From NCBI RefSeq assembly GCF_018278905.1, contig NZ_CP046600.1, positions 62,001-126,000 on the forward strand: a stretch of DNA of 64,000 nucleotides. The letters are read 5' to 3'. How positions within the stretch are numbered: the stretch's first letter is position 1; every line of letters starts with the position of its first letter. Source of the DNA: Mycobacterium spongiae. GTDB taxonomy: Bacteria; Actinomycetota; Actinomycetes; Mycobacteriales; Mycobacteriaceae. Of this stretch, positions 9,458 to 16,665 are shown piece by piece. The notes under the pieces are model-generated. The model had not been told where the DNA came from, did no database searches, and saw only the letters and a program-made list of their open reading frames with translations. Both the position numbers and the translations under genes were made by a program.

Positions 9458-10255
9458 GTGGTGAGACGCGCCGAGGCGCATGCACTCCGCTCGGGTCCGC
9501 GAGTGTCACGCTTCGGGTGTGACTGCGAGCGCCGGACCGGTCGGGCGGTAGCGGGCGACATGGTTTCGGCGGCCAGGACCGCTGGGACCACAACGGTGCG
9601 GTTCCGATCCGCACCGAGCCTCGATGTGTCCTCGGTTCCCCTTGTCGGTGCTGATCCAAATGTCCTCGTAGCAGCGGAGCCGTGTCGTGTCTTCCGTTGG
9701 CGCGCCGGCCAGAAGCACTATTCGGGCTCCTACTGGTCGGCGACCGAGAGCCGGCATGTCATCTACGAGTCGCGGTTGGAACTCGCCAGGCTGCTGTTTG
9801 CAGACTTCGACCGGTTGGTGCACCGCATCTGTGCACAGCCGTTCCTATTGGTGCGGCAATCGAACGGGGATGTGCACAAGCATATTCCGGACTACCTCCT
9901 GATCACCGATCAAGGACCAAAGGTTGCGGATGTGAAGCCGGCGAGCCGGCTGTCCAAGCCGGAAGTGGCGTCGACGTTCGCTTGGACGCGGTCTGCGCTT
10001 GAACGCCGCGGATGGCTGTACGAAGTGTGGAGCGAGCCGAACGAAGTGGAGCTCCAGAATGTCCAGTTCCTTGCCGGGTTCCGGCGGCGATCCTTGTTCG
10101 AGCCATCGTTATTGGCGGCGGTTCGCGGGATCGCAACTGAGGGAATATCGATCGCCAAAGCCATTGGCGGGCTGCCAGATTGGTCTGAGGCGCTGACCCG
10201 GTCGGCGTTGTTCCACCTACTGTGGTCGCAAGACTGCTTCTCGCCCAAGCTCTAA
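9458..10255 (+). CDS. TnsA-like transposase endonuclease subunit (orphan)
   Basis: The 265-residue product (232 if the ATG at 9560 is used) resembles the N-terminal PD-(D/E)xK nuclease domain of TnsA. In Tn7-type transposons TnsA cuts the 5' strand at transposon ends together with the TnsB DDE transposase. The catalytic set is visible: Glu104 in YESRLE, Asp145 in HIPDYLL and Lys160 in VADVKP. A helical C-terminal part follows. No TnsB, TnsC or TniQ gene lies nearby, so it is either the remnant of an element or a solo nuclease. It starts 78 bp after dnaB, beside repeated TCTCACGG sites, and ends convergently with a 4-bp overlap into the next gene. Phage-like and actinobacterial relatives of this TnsA type are common. 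Confidence 0.8.
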   Translation: MVRRAEAHALRSGPRVSRFGCDCERRTGRAVAGDMVSAARTAGTTTVRFRSAPSLDVSSVPLVGADPNVLVAAEPCRVFRWRAGQKHYSGSYWSATESRHVIYESRLELARLLFADFDRLVHRICAQPFLLVRQSNGDVHKHIPDYLLITDQGPKVADVKPASRLSKPEVASTFAWTRSALERRGWLYEVWSEPNEVELQNVQFLAGFRRRSLFEPSLLAAVRGIATEGISIAKAIGGLPDWSEALTRSALFHLLWSQDCFSPKL

Positions 10256-10650
10256 CCCCAGAGCAGGATCTGAACGCTTATCAGCACGATGGCTGCGGAG
10301 ATCGACAGATAGAAGACCTCTGTCTTGGTCGGCCGGGTTGGCTGGTCAAGCAATGCCAGCTCGCTAAGGATCTGCCCGGTCAGCACGAGCCCAGCGCCGA
10401 TGGACACCCACGCGCCGATTGACGGTTCCAACCACGTGACAATGGCCGCGGCCAATGCGCTTCCGCCCACCGCGATGGCCAAGATGAGACCGGGCACGCG
10501 GTAGCTACGGAACGGGGTTCGCCGCAGCCACTGCGCCGGGAATCGATTGCCTTCCAGGCCAACAGCCAACGCGATGCCACCGCCGATTGCGGTGATCGCG
10601 ACGAAGGCGTCCAAGACCACCAGGGCCACCTGAATCCCTGTGCTCGCCAC
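10252..10650 (-). CDS. Small four-helix membrane protein, unknown function
   Basis: The 132-residue product has four predicted transmembrane helices (about 8-32, 48-71, 78-100 and 112-131). A basic cytoplasmic loop, RFPAQWLRRTPFRSYR, lies between helices 1 and 2. No catalytic motif is visible. It converges on the TnsA-like gene, overlapping it by 4 bp. It may be cargo of the suspected element bounded by the CCGTGAGA clusters. The function is not recognised. Confidence 0.65.
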   Translation of the reverse strand: MASTGIQVALVVLDAFVAITAIGGGIALAVGLEGNRFPAQWLRRTPFRSYRVPGLILAIAVGGSALAAAIVTWLEPSIGAWVSIGAGLVLTGQILSELALLDQPTRPTKTEVFYLSISAAIVLISVQILLWG

Positions 10651-11007
10651 GTCATTGCTCCCTTCGTCTGCACCGACCGAGAAGGGGGCGCCACCTGCTC
10701 TCAGGCTTACCCTGACCGGGCAAACTTCGGTTCACTACGTGCTCGCATCCTCGTCGAGAGGGTCAGGATATTGGATGCCGGAGCGGCGGATCACGTCAGC
10801 GATGCAGGGCGGCGCGCCGACTACGACCGCAGATGGGCAGGCACAGCTTGTAGCGGAGGCGACAAAGTGCAATAGTCAAATCCTGTGGATTCGTGGGTCG
10901 TCGGGCGACCTCGATCCGCGCAACCAGGTGCTGGGCGTCGATCGGCATCGACATGGGAAGTGTCCCCTTTTTCGCTAAACCTCACTTGCCCTGGGGATCG
11001 ATTGTAA
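10651..11007. other. Intergenic, no secure gene
   Basis: The region lies between the start of the small membrane protein and the methyltransferase terminator. A minus-strand stretch (10735-10872, 45 codons from a TTG) has natural-looking protein composition, ending YPDPLDEDAST, but has no recognised family, so it is not called as a gene. Confidence 0.4.
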
Positions 11008-11049
11008 AACGTGCGGGTCCGGGCGGTGTGTTGCCCGGACCCGCACGTT
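11008..11049. terminator. Strong hairpin after the methyltransferase gene
   Basis: This is a perfect 16-bp inverted repeat: AACGTGCGGGTCCGGG at 11008-11023 pairs with 11034-11049 around a 10-base loop. It lies 6 bp past the methyltransferase stop. There is no U-tract, which is usual for mycobacterial terminators. Confidence 0.7.
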
Positions 11050-11055
11050 AGACCG

Positions 11056-11823
11056 TCAGCGGGCCATCAGTGCGAAGACTCCCCATCCGAGGTATTCACG
11101 CTGGTAGCGTGTGTAGCGGGCGGGTTCGGTGGTGAGTGCAGCCCGGACTTCGGTGGCCAGCTCGTCGTCCGGATTGTCGTCGAGCCAGCGGCGCAGGTTG
11201 AGCCACTGAGCCGCCTGGTACCGGTCCCAGCTTTCCTGATCGGCCAGCACCATTTCCACGACGTCGTACCCGAGGCCGCCGAACTGCTCGATTAGCTCCG
11301 GCAGTGCCAGAAAATCGTCCTTGTCTCTGGCGTCGCAGGCTTGGGCGGTGTCCTGGTTCGGCACTTCCTCACGCCAGTACGGCTCACCGATCAGCGTTAG
11401 GCCGCCGGGGCGGAGACTCCTGCTGAGCAGTTCGACGGTGCCGGCCACGCCATTTCCGATCCAGGTGGCGCCGAGGCACGCGGCGAGATCGACAGGTTTG
11501 TCCGCGACGTAGCCGGAGGCGTCGGCGTGCACGAAGGCAACCTGGTCGGCGACGCCGAGTTCAGCGGCACGTACGCGGGCCTTCTCGGTGAACACCGTGC
11601 TGATGTCAACCCCGGTTCCCGTTACGCCGTGGTCACGTGCCCAGGTGGACAGCATCTCGCCCGACCCGCTGGCAAGGTCGAGCAGACGCATCCCGGGTGT
11701 CAGGTGCAGTGCCTGGCCCAGGGCAGCGAGCTTGCCCGCAGTGAACGGGTTATGGATGCGATGGTTGCTTTCGCGAATGGTGAAGATGCGTGGAAGATCG
11801 GATCCGGTAACAATCCTCGGCAT
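11056..11823 (-). CDS. Class I SAM-dependent methyltransferase
   Basis: The 255-residue product has a Rossmann methyltransferase fold. Motif I is LLDLASGSGEML (about residues 47-58), followed by the acidic end of strand 2 at GTGVDIS and the motif around HADAS. The later part has LRPGGLTLIGEPYWRE, typical of small-molecule methyltransferases of the UbiE/cyclopropane-synthase-like group. The start chosen is the ATG at 11823, preceded by GAGGGAG; a longer frame to 11871 has no better signal. The substrate is unknown. It is followed by a strong hairpin and has no operon partner. Confidence 0.82.
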   Translation of the reverse strand: MPRIVTGSDLPRIFTIRESNHRIHNPFTAGKLAALGQALHLTPGMRLLDLASGSGEMLSTWARDHGVTGTGVDISTVFTEKARVRAAELGVADQVAFVHADASGYVADKPVDLAACLGATWIGNGVAGTVELLSRSLRPGGLTLIGEPYWREEVPNQDTAQACDARDKDDFLALPELIEQFGGLGYDVVEMVLADQESWDRYQAAQWLNLRRWLDDNPDDELATEVRAALTTEPARYTRYQREYLGWGVFALMAR

Positions 11824-12268
11824 TCCATGACTCCCTCGGTTGACTCGGCGCGAGGGGCGGATCCATGTCACTGGCCGTCACTGCAACGAATCACATTGGC
11901 AATCGCTACATCTGATTAACTGACGGCGGAGTTGGGACCACGCCATTGTTGCGGAAAATCTGCTCCGCTGCCGTCACCCTGCACCACACATGCGCGTGGG
12001 GGTAGAGGCGAACGTCCCCACCGCACGACTCCAATGGTATACCCTGCGCCGGCCGGCAGTGCGGTGCCGACCCGGTCGGTGCTTAGAAGCAGCTGCAGCA
12101 GCGTCGCTCGGCCAGACGGCGCCGCGGTTGAAATCCACGCGGTCCGGATTTTTCGGTCGAGTATGCCGCCGTTTCTCGCCGCGGCGTACGCAACAGGCCG
12201 GCTACAAACATGCGCATAGCGTCGTTCCAGCCGAGAGAACGTCGAGGGGGCCTAGGAAATGCAGCGCT

Positions 12269-12360
12269 CCGTGAGACAAACCAAGCGAGATCGCCGTGAG
12301 ACAGTGGAGCGAACCGCAGGTCAGCGCACGCCCAAGATGTCGCTAACGGTGAGAACCTAC
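12269..12360. repeat. CCGTGAGAC sites, putative transposon right end
   Basis: CCGTGAGAC occurs at 12269-12277 and 12294-12302, 25 bp apart, with GTGAGAACCTAC at 12349-12360. These sites are inverted relative to the TCTCACGG pair at 9397-9426, so the two clusters would bound a segment of about 2.96 kb that includes the TnsA-like gene. The assignment is inferred from the motif arrangement only. Confidence 0.4.
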
Positions 12361-12488
12361 AGGAGGGACCGTGCAGCGATGACGACTTCGAGCACGCCGG
12401 GATTGTCCTCGAACAGCTCAGTGGCGTCGAGCTCAAAGAGATGATCGAGCGAGCGGCGCACGTCCGTGAGCTTGACAGGTGCCGGCAT
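12357..12488 (-). CDS. Possible 43-residue protein or gene fragment
   Basis: This short frame starts ATG CCG GCA CCT and has a protein-like composition (VKLTDVRRSLDHLF, then FEDNPGVLEVVIAARSLL) with high GC at third positions. It has no recognised family and no clear ribosome binding site. Its stop codon lies inside the GTGAGAACCTAC motif. It may be the tail of a lost gene. Confidence 0.2.
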   Translation of the reverse strand: MPAPVKLTDVRRSLDHLFELDATELFEDNPGVLEVVIAARSLL

Positions 12489-12696
12489 GCGCTGCCGCGC
12501 CGTTGCCGGTCAGCGAAGTGGGGATAGTGGTGTCGGCGGCTCTGCTGCCGCTGGTGGCGATCAGGGCGGCGGCGATGAGCGCGAGCGCGGAGATGCCCTC
12601 TGAAGAAATGCCACTAACCGGAGACGGATCCCCCGATGACACGACGTGAAACACGTGTGACATCGCAGGTCAGAGCATCGCGACATGACATGGAAT

Positions 12697-12720
12697 TTGA
12701 GAACCTACGTAGGTTCTCAA
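12697..12720. repeat. Perfect 24-bp palindrome
   Basis: TTGAGAACCTAC is followed directly by its reverse complement. The half-site is nearly the GTGAGAACCTAC word found at 12349 and, inverted, at 42669. It lies 100 bp upstream of the hydrolase gene, so it could be an operator or a mobile-element end. Confidence 0.6.
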
Positions 12721-12820
12721 GCTTGACTGCACTTTCTCACGTTCAGCTGCACCAAGGCTGCATTTGTGCAGCCGAACTTTGAGACACACCGGATCGACAG
12801 TCCCACTATGATCACGCCTC

Positions 12821-13771
12821 ATGACTGAGAGGGCGTCGGTACCAGCAGAGGCCCGCGAGCTAGCACCGCTCGATATTGTCGGCTCCGGGGTCCTGCCGCC
12901 CGTTGCTGCCCGGGTGCGCCGCCTTTTCTGGGTGCTTGAGCGGTTGGCGCCCTGGTTGGGATCGCGGTGGGCAGTCGAGTTGTGGTGCACCCCGCCCGTT
13001 CTTGAGTCGAGTATGCGTATGCCGCCCGGTGTGCCACCAGGGGCATCGATACAGGCGTTCTGGGATGGACATCGGATCGCCGGGGAGGAATGGGGCGAGG
13101 GGCCGCCGGTATATCTGGTACACGGTTGGGGTGGCCAGCGCGCGCATTTGGCAGTGTTCGTCAAACCGCTTGTGGAGGCAGGATATCGGGTCGTGGCTTT
13201 CGACTTGCCCAGCCACAACGAATCGGATCCGGGTGCGCTCGCGCCCGGGCGCACCACGGCCATCGAGTGCGCCGACGCGATTACGGCCATGATCGAGACC
13301 CGTGGGCCGGCGCACGCGGTGGTCGCCCATTCACTCGGAGCGAACTCGACCGTATTGGCGGCGAGTCAGGGCGCACAGGTTGGCCGCTTGGTCTTCTTGG
13401 CGCCAATGGGAGAGTTTCCGCTCTATCTTGACCTGTTCGCCGCACGCCACGGCTTCGGCCGCCGGATCCGTTCGGGCCTGCAGCGTCGTCTCGAAGAACG
13501 CATTGGCATGCCACTGCACGAAACGAACATGACGTGGACCGGTCGACGAGCCAACTATCCGCCGCTGCTTCTCATTCACGACCCCGACGACCCGGACAGT
13601 CCCCATGCCGCCAGTGAGCGCGTGGCTACGGCATGGCCGGGCGCACGCCTGCTCACCACACGGGGGCTCGGCCGACTGGCGCATTACCGAATTCTGCGCC
13701 ACCGGCCCGCGATTCGCGCCGGACTGGATTTCATCGGCCACCGCGCCACGGATACGAGCGTCGCGGAGTAA
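12821..13771 (+). CDS. Alpha/beta-fold hydrolase
   Basis: The 316-residue serine hydrolase has an N-terminal helical cap of about 70 residues, which includes a hydrophobic segment near 33-47. The core then has the oxyanion motif HGWGG (101-105), nucleophile elbow AHSLGAN with Ser171, an acidic residue candidate in HDPDDPDSPH and a C-terminal His in RLAHYRIL. The substrate (ester, lipid or epoxide) cannot be inferred. The ATG lies 100 bp after a perfect palindrome. The gene stands alone and faces the DUF1906 gene convergently. Confidence 0.85.
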   Translation: MTERASVPAEARELAPLDIVGSGVLPPVAARVRRLFWVLERLAPWLGSRWAVELWCTPPVLESSMRMPPGVPPGASIQAFWDGHRIAGEEWGEGPPVYLVHGWGGQRAHLAVFVKPLVEAGYRVVAFDLPSHNESDPGALAPGRTTAIECADAITAMIETRGPAHAVVAHSLGANSTVLAASQGAQVGRLVFLAPMGEFPLYLDLFAARHGFGRRIRSGLQRRLEERIGMPLHETNMTWTGRRANYPPLLLIHDPDDPDSPHAASERVATAWPGARLLTTRGLGRLAHYRILRHRPAIRAGLDFIGHRATDTSVAE

Positions 13772-13837
13772 CCCAGCGTCACGTAGCGGCCGCGGGCGGC
13801 TAAGGACAGCTGCGGTGTTTGATGACAAACTGGCAGG

Positions 13838-14620
13838 TCACCGAACGAGGTCCCATTGACCGAAATCAGCTGCTAGTACGTCGTCCACGTCGACGGAGGT
13901 TCCGTCGATCAAGACGCCGGGGTCAGATGCGGTGACGATCACCCTCTGATACAGGACGGCCGCGGCCACCCGTTCCCCCTGCGACCAAGCCCTCGTCTGC
14001 CATGCCCACCGGTAGCCCGGGCTGGTCGAGTGCCCTATCACGCCGTCGCTTATTGCCCATCTGCACTGACGCGCACCGCCATAGATGCCGGTGCGCTGGA
14101 CACCCAGTACCGAGTTGATCCCGAGGAACCATTGGACCGCGGTGGTTTCCCAGGTGTCGGAGTCGATGTCCTCATCGACGCTGAAGAATATGGGGGCCTG
14201 ATTTGGGCCGCCGGCGGCGTTGTGCAACCGCAGCGCCGTCGTAGCGTCGGCCACGCCACCGTCATATCCGCGGGTGAAGTCCGACGGCGACTGCGGCCAG
14301 CCCGGTTTGCCGTATTGGTAGCAGCTCACCACGTGCAGGCCGAGCGCGCGCAGACCGTCCGTGAACTCACGGGTGACCGGCTTGAAATCGAATGTGGCAC
14401 CTGGCCGCAATTCGGACACGTAGACCAGCGCACCGTCATAACCCGCCGATTTGATCTGCTCTGGCTGTACCAACACGGTGGCGAAGTCAAGCAGCCGCAG
14501 GCCGTCCGCGGATGCTGTCGGGGCTGTAGCTGTTGCCGCCACAGTGGGCCCGGCCGCTAGAACCGGGGTGGCCGCCAACGCGTATTTGAGAATTTCGCGT
14601 CGCGTCACGGGTGGGGTCAC
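13838..14620 (-). CDS. Tat-exported DUF1906 protein (Rv2525c-like glycoside-hydrolase fold)
   Basis: The roughly 260-residue product begins with a twin-arginine signal (TRREILKYALAATPVLAAG, then a cleavage region near TASADG). The rest is a DUF1906 domain of the glycoside-hydrolase-like TIM-barrel family, with LLDFATV, YVSELRPG, VSCYQYG, FFSVDED (acidic active-site-like cluster), GIYGGARQCRWA, YRWAWQTRAW and VDVDDVLAADFGQW. M. tuberculosis Rv2525c is a Tat-dependent, cell-wall-associated relative. The start is either GTG at 14620 or GTG at 14608; the frame is open further upstream but is not protein-like there. The exact glycan target is unknown. Confidence 0.85.
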   Translation of the reverse strand: MTPPVTRREILKYALAATPVLAAGPTVAATATAPTASADGLRLLDFATVLVQPEQIKSAGYDGALVYVSELRPGATFDFKPVTREFTDGLRALGLHVVSCYQYGKPGWPQSPSDFTRGYDGGVADATTALRLHNAAGGPNQAPIFFSVDEDIDSDTWETTAVQWFLGINSVLGVQRTGIYGGARQCRWAISDGVIGHSTSPGYRWAWQTRAWSQGERVAAAVLYQRVIVTASDPGVLIDGTSVDVDDVLAADFGQWDLVR

Positions 14621-14955
14621 GTTGGCGAGCGTAGTTTGCGGATTCGGTCTGGGCGCATCTCCACCGGACAGGCCTGGCGGGGTAAGCTCCGGGGCTGCAG
14701 CTGCGCAGCTTGATACGAGCTTCGATACGGTGCGGTACCTGCTGGAGACCCACCCGCACCCCAAACGGCTTGGACCCGCGATAGTCCCGGAACGCCACGA
14801 GATGGGCGTGTGCCCGCCTCGCCCGCGAGTACAACATCGCGCGACGCGAACCGAGCGACTACGCCCGAAAGACGGTCGAGCGTGACTGCCATGAGACGGT
14901 CCACGAGATTCCAGGTCAGTAGTCGCCGTCGATACAGCCGACGGCGAGAACTGAC

Positions 14956-15213
14956 GTGTTCCCGGTGAATGAGTCCAGTTTGTTTCAGCGTCTCGTGGCC
15001 CAGTGTGAGGGCTGGCTTCGGACGTCCACGTGCGCCCGTCGGGTCGCCGCGGATCTGCCGCTGGGTCGTGTGGCCAGTCCCGAGGAGATCGCACACTGCG
15101 GCTTGTTCCTCGCCTCCGAGGAGGCTTCCTTCGTCACCGGTGCGGTCCTGGTCGCTGATGGCGGCGGCGAGATCGTGAACGTCGGCACACTGGCGTTCGG
15201 CGGGAGTCGTTGA
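14956..15213 (+). pseudogene. C-terminal fragment of a short-chain dehydrogenase
   Basis: About 45 residues match the end of an [16 protein letters not shown], then [20 protein letters not shown], the usual SDR C-terminal signature. The Rossmann GxxxGxG half and the YxxxK site are absent upstream. The fragment is a decayed remnant. Confidence 0.7.
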
Positions 15214-15225
15214 CGAGGGCGCGGG

Positions 15226-15276
15226 GAAAAACAAAAAAGTGAAAGACCGAAAGCCGCAGCCGCTGTGGTCCGTCGG
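15226..15276 (-). terminator. Possible terminator of the RT operon
   Basis: Read on the minus strand, a GC-rich imperfect hairpin (15276-15245) is followed by a T-rich run with TTTTTTGTTTTT (15239-15226), very unusual for this GC-rich DNA. It lies about 60 bp beyond the RT stop. Confidence 0.4.
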
Positions 15277-15333
15277 AAAACCGCGCAAAGGCGGGGTCCG
15301 CGCCCTCGCGACGATCGAACCGCATCCCAGCGG

Positions 15334-16665
15334 TCACCGCAAGTTCCGCAGGTGCACGAGGGAGACCAGGCCCATATCGCGCCGCAGCACCGCAGGAGGC
15401 AGCAGCCGGAAGCCGCGCACGCCGGGCCGTCCGGTGGCGACCTGCACGATCTTTCGCGCGATCCGGTAATCCACGTCCTTGAGCACCCCACGATCTGTTG
15501 TCGTGTCGAGGAGGGCGGACAAGCCAGCCACCGCGAACGGGTTGTCAACGTCCAGCATGACGTTGGTGGCAGCCACGAGATGACGCGCTCGTTCACCGGC
15601 CGGCAATGACGACAGGGCAGACGAGGCCGCATCGATACGGGTCGCAATGCGTCCGATAAAGCGGCGCAGCCGATGAGGCGCCAAGGCCATCGTTCCGGCA
15701 TGGCCGACCGACATGCCAAGCCAGTCGATCCGGTTGCGCCCGCGATACGTCGGGTCCTCGGCGGCCGGTTGGCCAGTTCCGCTGAGGGCGGTGCGAAGCT
15801 CTTTCTCCAGTTTCCGTTTGACGCCCAGGTCATCGAGCAGCGCGTCGATCAGCGTGTCTGCCTCGTGGAGCGCGGCGAGATCCGGATGGGCAATGACGAA
15901 GTCGTCGTTGTACCGGGCGTAGAAAATGCCGTCGACACCGACGATTGCCCGGTCTATGGGTACAACCGCCAGGTTCCCCAGGATCGGGACAAGCGGTGTT
16001 CCCATGGCGACGCCGTGGCGACGAGTGAACTGTGCGCCGTCCTGATCGCGCACGACGGGGCGCGCAAGCGTGGCAATGAGATTCCATGCGTCGGACCCGA
16101 TGGCTCCGCTCGGGCTGCCGAGCGCCGCGACCTCTCGCACGGTGTGCCACAAGGCCGCGTCAGGGCCGACCGGCAGATCGTCTCCGTAGTGTTCGAAATC
16201 GGATTGCAAGACGTAAAGCGGAGGGCCGTGTGCTCCCATCCGCTTGCGATGAGCACGCACGAAACCGGCAAGGGCCCGCGCGGCGTCGACATTCGTCAAA
16301 CCGGGCAAGTAGGAGTAGACGCCGGGCAGGCCGTAGCAGCGCGCATTGTGCGAAAGAAGCTGAAAGAGTGCGGAACCGACGACGTGGTCGATGAACGCGG
16401 GGGTATGCGCGGCGCGACGCTTACCGTCGGTCTCGAGGAACCAGAGGTCAACCGGCTCCGGCCGGTATTGGCCGCTGGCGACACTGCGGGCGATCGCGCG
16501 GGAAAGGTTTCGGCGCTGAGTCGCGGTGCTGAAGTAGGTGACACCGCCGTCCGCTTCGTCGAAAGCCAATCCGCGCTGCCTCTTCTTGGCGAAGATCCGC
16601 AGAATGGTGTCTTCATAGGTTTTCGGGTCCTTCAGTCGTCGCTCTATGTCGACGGGTTCAGCCAT
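15334..16665 (-). CDS. Stand-alone reverse transcriptase (YNDD active site)
   Basis: The 443-residue RNA-directed DNA polymerase has the RT fingers/palm domain. The motif 1-2 region HTPAFIDHVVGSAL is present, motif A is QSDFEHY with catalytic Asp156, and motif B is GVAMGTPLVPILGN. Motif C is YARYNDD (252-255), a Y-N-D-D version of the usual YxDD. A thumb-like helical region (about 320-430) follows. No maturase, HNH or integrase domain is present, so this is not an intact group II intron protein. The ATG at 16665 overlaps the membrane-protein stop by 8 bp (ATGGCTGA), showing translational coupling. No retron-like ncRNA could be identified upstream. It may belong to the unknown-group or defence-associated RTs, but that assignment needs a phylogeny. 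Confidence 0.9.
   Translation of the reverse strand: MAEPVDIERRLKDPKTYEDTILRIFAKKRQRGLAFDEADGGVTYFSTATQRRNLSRAIARSVASGQYRPEPVDLWFLETDGKRRAAHTPAFIDHVVGSALFQLLSHNARCYGLPGVYSYLPGLTNVDAARALAGFVRAHRKRMGAHGPPLYVLQSDFEHYGDDLPVGPDAALWHTVREVAALGSPSGAIGSDAWNLIATLARPVVRDQDGAQFTRRHGVAMGTPLVPILGNLAVVPIDRAIVGVDGIFYARYNDDFVIAHPDLAALHEADTLIDALLDDLGVKRKLEKELRTALSGTGQPAAEDPTYRGRNRIDWLGMSVGHAGTMALAPHRLRRFIGRIATRIDAASSALSSLPAGERARHLVAATNVMLDVDNPFAVAGLSALLDTTTDRGVLKDVDYRIARKIVQVATGRPGVRGFRLLPPAVLRRDMGLVSLVHLRNLR

Larger units (their letters stand above)
11824..12820. other. Gene-poor stretch with dispersed repeat motifs
   Basis: About 1 kb without a secure gene. It contains the CCGTGAGAC cluster (12269-12302), a GTGAGAACCTAC copy (12349-12360), a 43-codon minus-strand frame (12357-12488) and a perfect palindrome (12697-12720). 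The last 100 bp are the upstream region of the hydrolase gene. Confidence 0.5.

Noticed and set aside
10735..10872. 45-codon minus-strand frame ending YPDPLDEDAST
   Set aside because: Composition is natural but there is no family, ATG or ribosome binding site, so it is not listed as a gene.
15214..15333. Retron-type msr/msd RNA next to the RT
   Set aside because: The region lies downstream of the RT, has only one weak hairpin plus a T-run, and lacks the paired inverted repeats expected of msr/msd; it reads better as a terminator.
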